In this document: positions 47,939-60,635 of the stretch, piece after piece
Layout of the letters: every line of letters starts with the position of its first letter
How positions within the stretch are numbered: the first letter of the stretch is position 1
DNA from: Anaeramoeba flamelloides
Taxonomy: Eukaryota; Metamonada; Anaeramoebidae
DNA length: 64,000 nt
Direction of reading: 5' to 3'
Assembly (NCBI GenBank): GCA_027625915.1
Contig: JANTQA010000057.1
Span: forward strand, 11,594,001-11,658,000
Translations under genes and position numbers: made by a program
Notes under the pieces: generated by a model
Seen by the model: the letters and a program-made list of their open reading frames with translations, nothing else
Database searches by the model: none
What the model was told of the DNA's origin: nothing

Positions 47939-49620
47939 TTTAAGAAAGTAAGTATATTTTATCATTTTGAAAATTTTTAATTGTGTAAACCTTACTGTAA
48001 AAAGATTTTTTGAGTTCCACCAGATATGGAAACTGAGAAACCAAAATATCATTTGGAGTTCTATCCGTGAAAAGAAAGCCAATCCAAAGTAATTCAGAGT
48101 TGAATCTTTAATTTTTCAATTTTTTGAACATTTTTTTTTTGATTAAATTTTTAAGTTTTATTAAATTTTGTTTTCGATCTAGAAAAAACTATTTTATGGA
48201 AATGGATGAAATTAATTCTAGAATACCAAAAAATATAGACCAAAGAAGGTATATATTTGAAAAAAATATTTTCTTTTAGAAGAACAAACAAAAAAGAGTA
48301 CCTTTCAAGATAAATCTTAAACTATTTTCCAGTGAAAGCGGCCCTGTTTAAAGGATGAGATAAATGTGTTTAAAGGGTTTGCATCGATACTGAAGAAAAA
48401 ATTAATTTTGGAAATTTTCAAAATTGTAATCATTTTTTCCTATTTTTACACATTTTTATTTTTTTATTTTTTTTTTTAACCACATAATCCATTTGCAAAT
48501 TTTTTTTTATAGCAAGATCAATAGTAACTGGGTAAAAAAGTGTTTTCTAATGTTATTTAAACTGTGGAAAGGGTTGTTGAGAAATCTTATTGATTTCTAT
48601 TGGAATTTTATTTGAGATTTCAATAGGAAATCAAAATTGATAATGTTGTTTTTCTCAATATTTGTTTCATAAGAATTTCAGTTTTGAAATTTTTAATAAA
48701 ATATATTGATTTATTAGTTTTATTTCAGACATATGTCAACAGTTATTTGTGTATATTATTCTGATTATTTCTTATTTGTTCTTCAAGGGTCAGTTATATA
48801 AAATAATTGATATTTGAAAAAAATGTTGTTTTTAACTGAAAAAAAGTCTAAATAGAAAATTTTGTAGAAAAATAATAAACAATAAAAAATTGAAAATTTA
48901 GTTTAATTACAGAGAAAAGGAATTATCTGAAACTATAAACAAAAATACTGTTCCCCCACCTTCATCCTTTTTAAATATTAATTCATAATGTTAAAGAAAT
49001 GTTATGAATAATTCAGTTTTGCATAAATTGTGTCACTCAAATTTGCTAAAATGCACACAACGCCTTAAGAAATAAAAAGAAATTTAAGAAAATTTCAATT
49101 TATTTCATGAATTATAAAAATATAACAGTAGTTTTCCTGAATTCATAAAATTTGTTGTCAGTGTTTTCAGAATTTAATAGTAATGATTAACAAAATATTT
49201 TAACACAAACTTTTGAATTTTTGGTCGTCTAACATCAAAAAATAAATATCATGGTAAGGTTCCACTTTGATTTTAAAGTTCATAATTACAAAAAAATATT
49301 TAAGAAGATGCTCATATTTTATAAATCAAAAAATAAATCTAAATATTGTCAGTTGTATAAAATATATAAATATTTAGAATTCATCAAAGATTTGACTCTT
49401 TTTTTTTTTTTCGGAAATTCCAACAAATAAAAAGAATCGAAAAATCTGGATTTCATGAATAATAAAAAAATAATATTTTTCAATTATTGCAAATAATAAT
49501 AATTTTTTTTTATTAATAATATACAAGATTCAATATATTTATTACTCCAGTAGGGAATAAAATAGTGTTTGAAACTTTTCAAATTTTTCCCAGAACAAGT
49601 TTGGTATTCAGAAAGTGTGT
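47939..49620. other. A/T-rich intergenic DNA, nothing recognised
   Basis: Downstream of unit B. No frame above 60 codons, no duplicated partner or clear inverted ends noticed. Confidence 0.4.
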
Positions 49621-49624
49621 TTAA

Positions 49625-49960
49625 ATATTACTGAGTGTCATAGGGTACCAAAATTGTCTTTAGTGTTTCTTGATTTTTTTGTTTATTTGTGAAGTGTTCT
49701 AGGTTTTTTTTGATTTTTCTGTTTTATTTGGAAAATCAATAGATTTTCTTTAGGTTTTTTGAGTTTTCTATTTATGTGGAAAATCAATATTTTTTCGTTA
49801 GGTTTTTTTTGAGTTTTCTATTTATTTGTGAAGTGTTCAAGGTTTTTTTTTACTTTTTGAAATAAAATAGAAAACTCTAAAAAAAACCTGGAACACTTCA
49901 TAGAATAATAAGAAAACTTGAAAAAACCTAATGAAAATCTATTGTTTTTTCATTTATAGT
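49625..49960. repeat. Dispersed CTAGGTTTT-rich repeat
   Basis: Third large member, with GTGAAGTGTTCTAGGTTTTT repeated internally; ends where the GTCCGG MITE begins. Confidence 0.55.
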
Positions 49961-49961
49961 A

Positions 49962-50441
49962 GGGGAAAAAAATACCTGAAAAGATTTTTAATGGTGAATA
50001 TTAGTAAAATTTTTATGTAATTTCCAATATTTTAATCAAATCCTACTTATAAATAACCAATTTTTTTATGGACCAAGTAATAAACATATCAAAAATTCAT
50101 CAAAGTAAGGTGTCTCTAGAATACTCAAGTAATTGTTTGATAGCCTAAGAAGATCAATTTTTTTTTTTTAAAAACAATCATGTTTTATAGAGGTTTACTT
50201 AGAGTTTGGAAAATGATAATTATTATACTTGTTATTTGATTGATCAAATGGCGTTTTGAACAAGATTTATTTCATTCATCATCATTCTAATAAGCGGGTG
50301 AGTTATAATTTTAAAACTTTGATTCTTAAAAATAAAAAAAGGATTTGATTGTAAATAAATGAAATTACACAAAAATTTTACTAATATTCACCAATTAAAA
50401 ATCTTGTCCGGGATTATTTTCATGTCCGGTATTTTTTTCAC
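49962..50441 (-). mobile_element. 480-bp GTCCGG-ended MITE
   Basis: Left end GGGGAAAAAAATACCTG after TA; right end carries GTCCGGGAT and GTCCGGTATTTTTTTC. Inverted relative of 53519-53987; shared interior GTGTCTCTAGAATACTC. Non-coding. Confidence 0.75.
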
Positions 50442-51439
50442 TGATTTAAATAGAAAATTTTGATAAGCTATATTTTTTTTTTTAATTTAAGAAATATAAA
50501 GAAAGTTTTTGAAATTTTCTTTTACTTTCTCAAATTAAAAAAAACTAACAGATGTTTTCCAGAATTTAAAATAATAAAGAAATTCAAATATTTAAATCAA
50601 TTCTTTTGAATTTTGGAAAAGATAGTGTAAATTTCCTTTAATTTCTTTTTCAATCTATTGATTTTCTAATCAAAACAGAAATTAAAAAAAAAATCAAAGT
50701 GTAAATAAGATGAATTAACAACTTTTCATTAATATTAATATAAAAATAAAAAAAAATCATTTATAATAGTTAATTATAGTATAAAAATTGAGATATTTTT
50801 TGTTTTTTTTAATTTTAATAAAATTCTAGAATATAAAATAATCCTAAAAAGGTAGTTAAATAATTAAAGGTCGTTGTATATCTTCTAAACTATTTTTCAG
50901 TCAAAGGGGTCCTGTTTTATTGAAAAGAAATACAACTCATTATATGGGTTTAATTCATTATTCTTCTCAAAATAAATTTTCAATTTTTTGATCAATAAAT
51001 TTTTTCTAATTTAATAATTTTTTTTTTTTTGCTTTTTGATTTTTCTGCTTTTTTCATTTTTTTTTTTTTTTTCTTTTCTTTAATTTTAAATATGAAACAA
51101 AACTCCTTTGAAACTCCAAATTAACATTAAGAATACTGTGACTTTCTAATTCCTTGAAAATTCCATACATTTAAAATAATAAAATCTTATTGTCAAAAAT
51201 TTTATATTTCTCAAAAGAAATTGAGAATTTTGGATGAGACATTCGAATGAAAAGGGAACAAAAAATTTTTTTAACATTTTATTGTTTTTGAAATTTAAGG
51301 TTTGTTGGGGTATTTATTTTATTAATATTAACTCTAATCTGAAGTTTATCATTTCTCTTATTTGTAAACAATCTTCATCTGGTTGATTCGAAAAAATAAA
51401 TATATCGATGTCCCAAATAATGAAAAGAGGAGAACAAAA

Positions 51440-51770
51440 AATGTATTGTTAAATTTGTTAAAATTACACTAAAAATTGTTGATCGATCAAATGATAAGAT
51501 ACAATTGGATCAAATATATGTGATTTTTCAATTTAAGAAACTCAACACTAACATTCTATCAATCATCCAAAAAAAAAAATCTTGATCTAACGAAACAGAT
51601 TTTGTAACTGGAAAAAAAGGAAATGAAAACAAAACAAAAAAGAAAAGACAAAAAAAGAAATAGTATGTAAAATCAAATAATTTTCCAATAAGAATGTAAA
51701 GTTTGATATTGATATTCTTTCGACTCTTTAAACCCTGGCCAAATTTTTAGAATTAAGCTTATTTAAATAA
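51440..51770 (+). repeat. Dispersed repeat, third member of the 4.56/7.02-kb family
   Basis: TTGATCGATCAAATGATAAG and AAACTCAACACTAACATTCT match 7280-7370. Confidence 0.55.
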
Positions 51771-51919
51771 TAATAAAAAAAAAATAAAACTTATTTTATC
51801 AATATATTCTCTTTTTTTTATTGTTTAATCATTTCAAAAAAAAAAATCACAAATAATTTTTTTGAAATAAAATTTTTTAGAGAATCTACGATCACACACA
51901 ACTCAAATAATATACTCTA

Positions 51920-52142
51920 CTATTAATTGAAAAATAAATAGGACAAAATTTTCATTTATCTTTCCAAAATTAAATTATGATTTCAAAAATCCTTTGAATA
52001 CAGAATTTTGATAGTCCCGATCCTCTAACCACGTTAAACACGTTATATGGTTGAAAAATAATTCGATTTTCAAAGATTATTTCAAAGATTTTTTTTGGAA
52101 CGATGAATGAAAATTTTGTCCGATTTATTTTACAATTAACAG
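51920..52142. mobile_element. 223-bp TA-flanked MITE
   Basis: TA-CTATTAATTGAAAAATAAA ... TTTATTTTACAATTAACAG-TA. Interior AATGAAAATTTTGTCCGATT matches the nested MITE at 42.4 kb. Confidence 0.75.
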
Positions 52143-52284
52143 TATCTCATATCTCTCAAATTTTTATTATGTTTTATGATGTAGCTACCCCCTTAAATTA
52201 AAAAAAAAAACATAGATACTTCCTCTCATGGTGGATCACTATGTACCAAAATTTCTAAATATTTTTTACTATTTCAAGTTTGTT

Positions 52285-52697
52285 TTGTATAAACATGACT
52301 TTTAATTGGTAACTTTAATAGAACCTGATAATGAAACGTAAAATGAATTAATAAAAGAATAAATAAACAAATTAAAGGTTAAATGGGGATTCAATATAAA
52401 AACAGTTTTTATAATACTATTTTTTGGGTCTGTTTTTTTATTTGGTTAATTATTAAAAATTTGTTGAAAAAAATTAACTATTTTCAAGATCTCCAAAACC
52501 ACTCAAAAAATTTTGATAGGATAGTAGATTTAAATGGTGTTTGTTGGATTGATTGAAAATAATATAATAGATTGTTATTTGTTTCCTAATTTGTTCTTCG
52601 TTTAATTGTTTTTGTTTTTCGTTTTCAGGTTCCAATAATGTTAACTATTTAAAAACTGTGTTTAACTTTTGTTCCTGTTTCACTTTTTTTCCAAAAT
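52285..52697 (+). mobile_element. About 410-bp GTGGAAAAAAAGTG-type MITE, degraded ends
   Basis: Relative of 53023-53440: GACTTTTAATTGGTAAC, GATCTCCAAAACCAC, GTAGATTTAAATGGTG and the right-end TTTCACTTTTTTTCC occur in order. Left terminus eroded. Confidence 0.65.
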
Positions 52698-53022
52698 GAT
52701 TATCTTTTTTTTCTTTTATGAAACTTCCAAAAGTGAAATTTTGTGGAAAATAAATCCTTCTAATTCGAGAACCTACTGTAATTAAATTAATCTTTTTCCC
52801 TTTATATGATCTCAAATTTCTTACTCTAATTTTCGATAATCAAAATACCTCTAAACCAACTCACGCTACATTTAATTAATAAATATTCTGAGACTTAGTC
52901 CATGGGGTATTAAAATATAAAATTTTTGGGAGAAAGTAAGGGGATCAATAGGTATAAAAAATGAGTATTTTTAATTTGACTTGATATGTTTGCGTTTTTT
53001 GAAAGTTTTGTTAAATATATTA

Positions 53023-53440
53023 CCGTTGTGGAAAAAAAGTGAAACACGGTTTTTAATTGGGAACATTACTGAAAATTCAAAGTAAGATCAATGAAAAAAA
53101 GAATAAATAAATAAATAAAGACGAAATGAAGTATTCGTCACAATAACAGTTTTTTAAATACTATCTTTTAGTATGGGTTTTTCTTTGATTGATCAATTAT
53201 TAAAAATTTGTTCAAAAAATTGACTATTTTTGAGATCTCCAAAACCACACCAACAATTTCGATAAATCAAGTAGATTTAAATTGTATTTGTTGGGTTGAT
53301 TGAAAATAATATAATGGGTTATTATTTGAAGTTAATTGGTTTCTTCTTTTTATTGGTTTTACTTTTCATTTTCAGTAATGTTCCCAATTAAAAATCGTGT
53401 TGCACTTTTTTTCCATGTTTCACTTTTTTTCCACTACAGT
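53023..53440 (+). mobile_element. 418-bp Tc1/mariner-like MITE
   Basis: TA on both sides. Ends CCGTTGTGGAAAAAAAGTG and the complement of ACTGTAGTGGAAAAAAAGTG, the form seen in many Tc1/mariner elements; inverted similarity continues into GGGAACATTACTGAAAA. Non-coding. Confidence 0.8.
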
Positions 53441-53518
53441 TAATATGTCCCTACGACCCAAAAAACACTAAAAATGAAAAACTGATCAAATACTTTTCAT
53501 TTAGAGTAGTGAAAAAAA

Positions 53519-53987
53519 TACCGGACATGAAAAAAATCCCGGACAAGATTTTTAATTGTGAATATTAGTAAAATTATTGTGTAATTTCATTTATTTACAA
53601 TCAAATTCCTTTTTTTAAGAATCGAACTTTTTCAATTATAACTCCCCCACTTATTAGAATGATGATTAATGAAATCACACTTGTTCAAAACACCATTCAA
53701 TCAATCAAAAAACAAGAAGAAAAATTATCATTTTCCAAACTCTAGTAAACCTCAATAAAACTGGATTATTTTTCAAAAAAAGTTGATCAACAAATGGCTA
53801 TCAAACAATTACTCGAGTATTCTAGAGACACCTTACTTTGGTGGACTTTAGGTAGGTTTATTACTAATCTCATAAAAAAATTGGTTATTTATAATAAGGA
53901 TTTGATTGAAATTAGACAAAAATTTTACTAATACCCACAATTAAAAATCTTGTCCGGGATTTTTTTCATGTCCGGTATTTTTTTCCC
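53519..53987 (+). mobile_element. 469-bp GTCCGG-ended MITE
   Basis: TA flanks. Terminal inverted repeats of about 90 bp with paired motifs ACCGGACATG and CCCGGACAAG at each end, a rare G/C-rich signature here. Non-autonomous. Confidence 0.85.
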
Positions 53988-53998
53988 TACTATATACA

Positions 53999-54511
53999 AT
54001 TAAAAAACAAAATGATAAAATAAAAATAAATAAAGTTTCAATTCAACTTTTTCTTGAAAACATTTTTTGCCAAAATCATTGAATTCAAACTTGAAATTAT
54101 GTATATTTTTAGATACACTTTCTTGTTTAAACTCATTTACAAAAACAAATTCTAAATAACGGGAATTTTCTTTTCACAAAAGGCACTAATTTGGTCCTCA
54201 AATGTTTTTTTTAGTTTTAAATGGTAAAATAAAAAAAAAGTTAAACTAAAAGGATAAACTTTCTGGAAAAGTATTCTAATTTAATATATTAACTTATTCT
54301 TTTATTTCAAACTTTTCTCAACCCCAATTTTTCAAAAAAAAATAAAAAAGTGTACAGTAATTCCAAAAAAAACATTTTCGATATTCAAAGGTTGAGAGTG
54401 TTTTTTATTCTAAAAAAAATTATCACAATGGTTAATGGAATTAAGTTACGTTCTTAATTTCGAAAAATATTAATCAGAAAAAAATAGTGCTTAATTTTAT
54501 TAAGGACATAT
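53999..54511. repeat. 510-bp duplicated segment (partner at window start)
   Basis: Direct repeat of 17-526. Its left boundary abuts the end of the TA-flanked element at 53519-53987. Confidence 0.85.
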
Positions 54512-56102
54512 AGTTTAATTTTCCAAAAAATAAAAAAATTTAATTTTCTTAACTTTCATAAAAAAAAATTCTTTTAATTACATTGGTTTATCAATTTTTA
54601 CCTCTCCGAAAATTCAATGTGTCCTTAATTCTCAAATGATTTTAATTTTTTTTTTTCGTAAAACGAAATCAAATTTTGATCCTTTTATTGATTCAACTTA
54701 AATGTGATATTCATTGATTTTCATTGTTGATCTTTTTTTTTTTTTTAAAGAATTGAAAAAAATTTTTGTTCAATCTGTTCAATTACTTGTATTGATTAAA
54801 ACATTTTAGTAAGACTTTAGTGTTGTTTATTGCAATTTTTGTTGTCAAGTATTGTTTGAAAAAAATTGTATTTGGTTTGAGTTTTTTAATTGTTGTATAA
54901 ATATAGAATTTCCAAGGGTGGTTTATTTCAAAAGGAGGGATATTTCGAAAATAATACAGTCATTCTTCACGTTAGAAGATATAAAATTATTTTACAAAGA
55001 TCCCCAAAATATTTTTTCTTGAATATGATAAAAACCAAAAGATCATTAAACAACCAATGAGAATGGTTATTTTTAATGATCTATTTGGCTCTCATTATTC
55101 AACATTTTTAATATAAAATGGAGTATCTCATAATTTAACAGAATACTCTTGTAGAATATTTAAATAGTCTAAAATTTTAAGGGACTAATTTTTGTTTTTT
55201 ATTCAGGAATTTTCCTTCGTTTAGGATTCTTATCTAGCCCAATTTAGAACTTAAAAAAGAAATTAAGACATAAATAAAGTTCACTATTTTCAAGAGAAGA
55301 ATTGAAGTCTAAGGGTAAAATATCCAAAATTAAGTCAAAAGTTTTTTTCGCTTTTCTGATTTTCCAAAAAAAACTTGAAAATTCAGAAATCATTTTTGCA
55401 CATTTTAGAGATAAAATAAAAAGTTTTTCAGAAAAATTTTCATCTATTTTTTATTTTTTTTTTTTAATTAGATCAGATTAAAAGACTTGGTAATTAATGT
55501 TTGATTCAACTGTGTTTATCAGGAGTATCAAAATAATATTTTAAACCTCATTAATTTCTAGAAAAAGGAAAATCTCTGAAATAAAAAAAACAGTTTTTTC
55601 CAAAAACAACCAAAAAATTTTCAAAATCACTGACTGAAAAGTAAACCTATGGTGACGGAAATGTCTGTTGATTCTAAAAGTGTCTTTTCAAAAATAAATT
55701 AACCAATAAAAAAAAAATAATCCAATTAATTTTCCTGTATTCTTTTGAAACTTTCGGTTTTAAAGGTTTCAGTCTCTGATATTCTTTCATATTTTTTCAG
55801 TTTCTTTTATTCTTTTATCGTTTTTCAAATTAGAGAAAATTCAAAAAAAAAGTTTTTTGAAAAAATTTCGAATCTTATCTCAAATTTTTTAAAGAGTTTC
55901 TAAAATTATTTCTTCAACTTTCTCAAACAGGTGTTATGAAAAACAAAAATCCCCAAAAAATTGATTATATGGTAGTTTTGGAAAAGTTTTTTAAAATAAA
56001 CTTTTTTTGAAAGAGTGTATTTTTGATCTTTTTTTCTATTTAAAATTTCGAAATAATTTCCACAAATTAAAAGGTTGGTCAAGAAAAAATTGTGAAAACA
56101 AT

Positions 56103-56290
56103 TTTTGTAGTAATCTTGTCAAGCCTTCTAAAAGTCTCAAGACTTTATAAAAGCTTGTAAATTTTTCAACAGATTTTCTCTTAATAGATATTCTGCAATT
56201 TTTGAAAGGTTTTTATTTTTTGGAAAGGGTTTGAAAGTTTAAAAATACTGAAAGGTTGAAAATAGTCAAGAGATTGTCAGTTGTGAGTAT
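56103..56290. mobile_element. CACTACAAAA-type foldback relative upstream of copy 5
   Basis: Contains TTTGTAGTAATCTTGTCAAG, GTCTCAAGACTTTATAAAAG and, inverted, GTCAAGAGATTGTCAGTTGT, the order seen in 1571-1716 and 18693-18860. Diverged; ends unclear. It ends about 50 bp before the start codon. Confidence 0.45.
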
Positions 56291-56343
56291 TAAAAAATGA
56301 AATCATTTTTTTTTAATCTTCCATTTTTTTCAGATTTTTAAAA

Positions 56344-59300
56344 ATGAAAACACAAAGATTATTATTTGTTATTTTCTTTTGTTGTTTAATTGCACAAAAT
56401 TTGGCCACAAAACAATTTTTAAAGTTTAACGAAGATGGCAAATTTAAGATTGCACAATTTACTGATCTTCATTATGGACAATTAATTTATGATGAATTTA
56501 CACTCATGGTCCAAAGAATTCTTTTAGATATTGAACAACCAGATTTCGTTGCATTTACTGGAGATACTATTTCTGGGACATATAGTGAAACAGAATACAA
56601 AGCAAAGGCAGAATGGAACAACGCAGTCGGTGAATTGGTCAAAAGGAATATACCTTGGGGAATGTAAAGATTAATTTAATTTTTCTTTTTTTTTTTTCAA
56701 TTTCTTTTTTTTTTTTATTCATCGCCCTTTGAAAGAGATGGTGGAAAAAAAATATAATTCTAATCGTAACAGCCCTTTTGTTACAGTTTGAAAACAATCT
56801 TTACTCTTAATTGCAAAATAAAAGGAACAAAATTTTTATTTGGTTTTAATGCAAAAATGACAAGAATCAATAAGCTCTTCAATTGTAAAAGGGGAATTAA
56901 TAATTTAAGCTTCTTTACGGATTTAAAATTTTGAAATTATACCTGATATTTAAAAACCTTTTTCTAGAAAGTGAATGAAAATTTTAATCTTTTTATTTTG
57001 CAACAAAGAGTCAACAAAATAAAATTTTTTTTAGGAGCAAATCTCAAAAAAGTTGATCCTTTCTAATTTTATTCAAGAAAAACTCTTTTTACAATGCGTT
57101 TGACTTTGAAAGTTTGAAAAAGTGTGTCATTTCATTAAACATTTTTATTCTCAGTCGTTGAATGAAAATTTAAATTGATTTCGATCAAACCAATTCTTTT
57201 CTCAGAAAAAGGAAAAATCAAAATGTGCAAAGAGATCTAATTGTATCTGTTTTAATTACTACATTTCGGGTTTTACCAAACAGACCCAACACATTTTGAT
57301 CCAATATCATTTAAAATGAGAACTCAGAATCTTCAAAATATTCTCCAATTACGATCGAAAAAAGTCTTTTTGTAATTTTTTTCATTGAAAATGAACAGAA
57401 AAAATTTTTCCGTATGTAAACTCGAACACCTTGCTAAGAAAGGTCAAAATTAAATTGAAAAATAATCACAGTTTTTTTAACCTGAAAAATGACGATCATT
57501 CCAAACATTTTCAATACTGTTATTTTCCAATTAATAATTGAAAATTTTTATTTCACATTCCAAAATAGATATTAATTATTCGCTATTACAACCAAATTAG
57601 CAGAGTAAAAATTTTGTCTTAGGGTTCAAGAAGGAAGCTTAATTTTTGCCAAAAAATATCATTTCTAAACGATGTTGTAAAGATCTTTGAATTTTCTACT
57701 TATAAACTAGGAAAATATTTTTGGAATGTGAACTAAAAATTTTCATTTTTTAATTGGAAAATAATAGTAAACAACTCTAACTTTAAAAGATCACATTTTC
57801 TATGGCTTTTGATTATTTAGTTACATGGATTGTTCTATTGTCTCAATAAATCTGATTAATTCCGCAAAAGAGTTGTGACTTTCTCTGTTTTTTTTTTTGG
57901 TTTTGTATTGATTCTTTTTTTTTTTTTTCAAAAATTGAAGTTCACAAAAAGTCTTTTGCGAGATACTATTTACCCGAATTGATTTTTGAAAAGAAACGAT
58001 CCATTACCAAACATACAAAACCTCTTTTATTTTTGTTTGTCTTATTTCTATCGAAACACAATGAATTGTATCAAGACAAATTGTGTATGGGGTTATGTGA
58101 GAAAGATTTTGAGGAATTTTGCATTGCAATGAACTAATGGAAATTAAATTTGCAAAAATTAGTAACTTGATTCCATTGATGGAAAAAAAAATGATCTTTT
58201 TGGGAAATGGGAATTTTGGCTAATTCAATACAATACCAAGCCCATTTCCGTGTCTTCTTATCAAAATATATTATTGTAGGAAACAACAAAGGATTAGTTC
58301 TCAAACTTTGCAAATTTCCTACGTTTTGATCCTTTAAGAATAACTTTTTAAAACCCTCTTAATTTACTGCCTTAGACTATAAAAAGACCGAGAAAATTTC
58401 AGACAAGTAGTAAGGGTTTTTAAAAATTGTTCTAAAGAAAAATTTTCTCAAAAAGCAGATTTTTTCACAACCTTCTTTTTCATTTTTCGATATCACAGAA
58501 ATCACAGAATCGAGGACAGACAATTTTTGGAAAATTTTTTCATTTTTTACTTTTTCGATCTAACTGGACACAAATTTGTCAGATTTACCAACCCCTAAAT
58601 ACTGATTAGAACACACAGAAAACCCATTTTCAATTTGAAACGTAGTTCTTAAAAAAGTGCCAACTCAAAGTTTTAAAAGTCACTGCTAAAACTTTCTGAC
58701 TCATATGTTTGAAGCAACACTATTTCAAACTTTATTTTTTATAGTTTTACGTTTTCCAAATTTACCTTTTTAAGTTGTTTCGGTTCCTTAGGTTCCTTTG
58801 TCTCTGTTGGTTCCTTTGGTTCCTTTGGTTCCTTTTGTTCCTTTTGTTCCTTTTGTTCCTTTTGTTCCTTTGGCTCCTCCATTTTTTGTTTTTTTAGGTG
58901 TTTGGGGGAGGCAAAAGGGAATAAAAAATCATTATAAGAATTGGTAGACTTGATCATGACGAACCTAATCAAACTTGTTCATGATCAGATCTAAAACGAA
59001 TCGAACTGGACTTAGGCAACTCTAAAGTAAATTTCGAAAACCAAATCTTATTCTTAAAAACTCAGCACTTGATAGATTCAACCCATCTATAAAGTTCTAA
59101 ATTAAAACTTAATAAAGTAAATTATTTCATTTGATCTATAGTTGTTCAAATATTTAGATCTCTTTATTAAAACAAATTATGGTGAATATCCAAAAAAAAT
59201 TGACATAAAAAGTAAAAACTTAATTGAAAAGTTTTTTTTGTACCCCAAGTGTTGAGTGGGTTGGTGGTTGTTTCCTTTTATTATTATTTTACTCACTTTC

Positions 59301-60635
59301 ATTTGAATTCAGAAAACTAAATTGAGTTTAAAATACTTCTAATGACTGTAATTAAAAGGTTCTTTTGACTACTCTTTGAATTAGGAGTCACAAATTTAGT
59401 CACTTCAAAATTCTCTCTTTAACAGATTAAAAGCTCTTGAGTTCTTAACCCTTACCAATAAATCCTAGCACTATTTCATTCTTTTTCTTTCTCTTTTTCT
59501 TGCCTTTTTTTCGAAATAAATTTTTTCATTACATTTTTTAAAGAAAATTAAAATAACATGCTTCTAAAAATGACAAACACTCAAAAAAAAACAACAGCTT
59601 CTGTTTAATACCTGTGATTTCTGTGACTTTTTTTCTGAAAGATTTAAAATTTTCTGGGTTAAACATTGCCAAATGTTCTTTTATTTTAGTAAACGAGATC
59701 TAATTTGATATTTGTAGAAAATTAGTTTATTGAAAACAAAAGGTTTCTGTGGTTTTTTGATGATGTTCAAAATTTAGGATTTACAACCTTCATTTTTTTT
59801 CAGTTTCAAACAAATCCTGAAACTAAATTTCAATCGCTTGAATAAAAAAACAAATTCAAAATAAAAAAAATAATAACAAACAAAAAATAAACTTGAAAAA
59901 AAAAGGGCTTTTGGAAACCATGATGATCAAGGTATAATGAAAAGAAAAGATTTGATGGCATTAGACAAATCATATCCACTTAGCCAAAGTGAATTTGGCC
60001 CTGAAGACATATTTGGTGTATCGAATTATCATATAGAAATCCATACTGCTGATAGTACGCCCGATAATAAGGAAGTTGCTGTTGTTTTGTATTTTCTTGA
60101 TTCTGGTGATAAGTATTGCATGGGATATGATGGATGGGGGTGTGTTCGCCCTGATCAAATTGATTGGTTTAACGAAGTTTCCTCAGAATTTTCAAGAGAA
60201 TATCCAAATCATATGGGTATTGTTCTTTTTCATATCCCTGTACGAGAAATACTTGAATTTTGGCACACAAATATTTCTTATGGCCTAAAACACGAAACAG
60301 ATGGTTGCCCACAATATAATACAGGGTTGTACCAAGCAATGGTTGACAATGGGAACATCAAGCTTGTTTTAAATGGACATGACCATAGGAACGATTATTG
60401 TACACGTTCAAAATCTAGGGCACCAGATTTGTGGATGTGCTATGGAAGAAAAACTGGATATGGCTACTATAACCCTGTCCCTCCAATGTATAATGGAGCA
60501 AGAATCATTCAACTTTTCAATGACAAAACAACAGGAACAACATACACTACTTGGATCAGAGACCAACAAAAACAAAAAATTGTTCAGCCTTTGCATGAGC
60601 CAGATGGTATTATTGGTGAAAATTGTGATTACTAA
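56344..60635 (+). CDS. Secreted DCR2/PAP28-29-like metallophosphoesterase, copy 5 (most diverged)
   Basis: Exons 56344-56663 and 59906-60635 join in phase 2 across a 3242-nt intron (donor GTAAAG; acceptor an A-run followed by AG) and give 349 residues. The acceptor is inferred from frame and from alignment with the other copies; exon lengths are exactly 320 and 730 nt. Signal peptide reads LLFVIFFCCLIAQNLA. Motifs: FTDLHY, TGDT, GNHD (followed by DQG), FHIPVRE and GHDHRND. The stretch after FTDLH (GQLIYDEFTLM) and the tail (IIGENCDY) are unlike the other copies, making this the most diverged member. The N-Q-T sequon is replaced by D-K-T. The conserved upstream block of copies 1-4 is not recognisable here; a foldback element at 56103-56290 lies close to the start instead. 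Confidence 0.88.
56804..57010. mobile_element. 207-bp TA-type MITE in the copy 5 intron
   Basis: CTCTTAATTGCAAAATAAAA ... TTTATTTTGCAACAAAGAG; left TA kept, right TA changed. Same family as 42406-42627. Confidence 0.75.
57240..57515. repeat. Dispersed repeat, inverted partner of 780-1110
   Basis: Shares GATCCAATATCATT and AAACTCGAACACCTTGCTAA in reverse complement with the window start. Lies between two MITEs in the copy 5 intron. Confidence 0.6.
57517..57767. mobile_element. 251-bp TA-flanked MITE
   Basis: TA-CTGTTATTTTCCAATTAAT ... ATTAATTGGAAAATAATAG-like end-TA, with about 50-bp inverted termini. Partial relatives at 10842 and 11505. Confidence 0.85.
58783..58880 (-). repeat. 9-bp minisatellite
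   Basis: About eleven tandem units of GGTTCCTTT with T/G variants. On the minus strand it would read KEQ/KEP repeats in a 77-codon frame (58739-58972). I treat the frame as a by-product of the satellite, not a gene. Confidence 0.85.
59205..59282 (+). repeat. Flipped segment, partner of 19780-19862
   Basis: Contains GTGTTGAGTGGGTTGGTGGT. Opposite orientation relative to its conserved flanks compared with the 19.8-kb copy. Confidence 0.6.

Larger units (their letters stand above)
58740..59560 (-). repeat. Repeat shared with the interior of the TCGCGA transposon
   Basis: Reverse complement of 19680-20330 over most of its length (AACCAAATCTTATTCTTAAA, GATTCAACCCATCTATAAAG), except the flipped segment 59205-59282 and an insertion near 59300-59440. 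Lies in the copy 5 intron. Confidence 0.7.

Noticed and set aside
58739-58972. Minus-strand frame of KEQ/KEP repeats as a lysine-rich protein gene
   Set aside because: Most of the frame is a 9-bp minisatellite, whose period keeps any frame open, and the region is part of a repeat shared with a transposon interior inside the copy 5 intron.
1755-60635. Classical purple acid phosphatases
   Set aside because: The Tyr expected after the GD box is missing; the overall blocks fit the PAP28/29 and Dcr2 branch instead.
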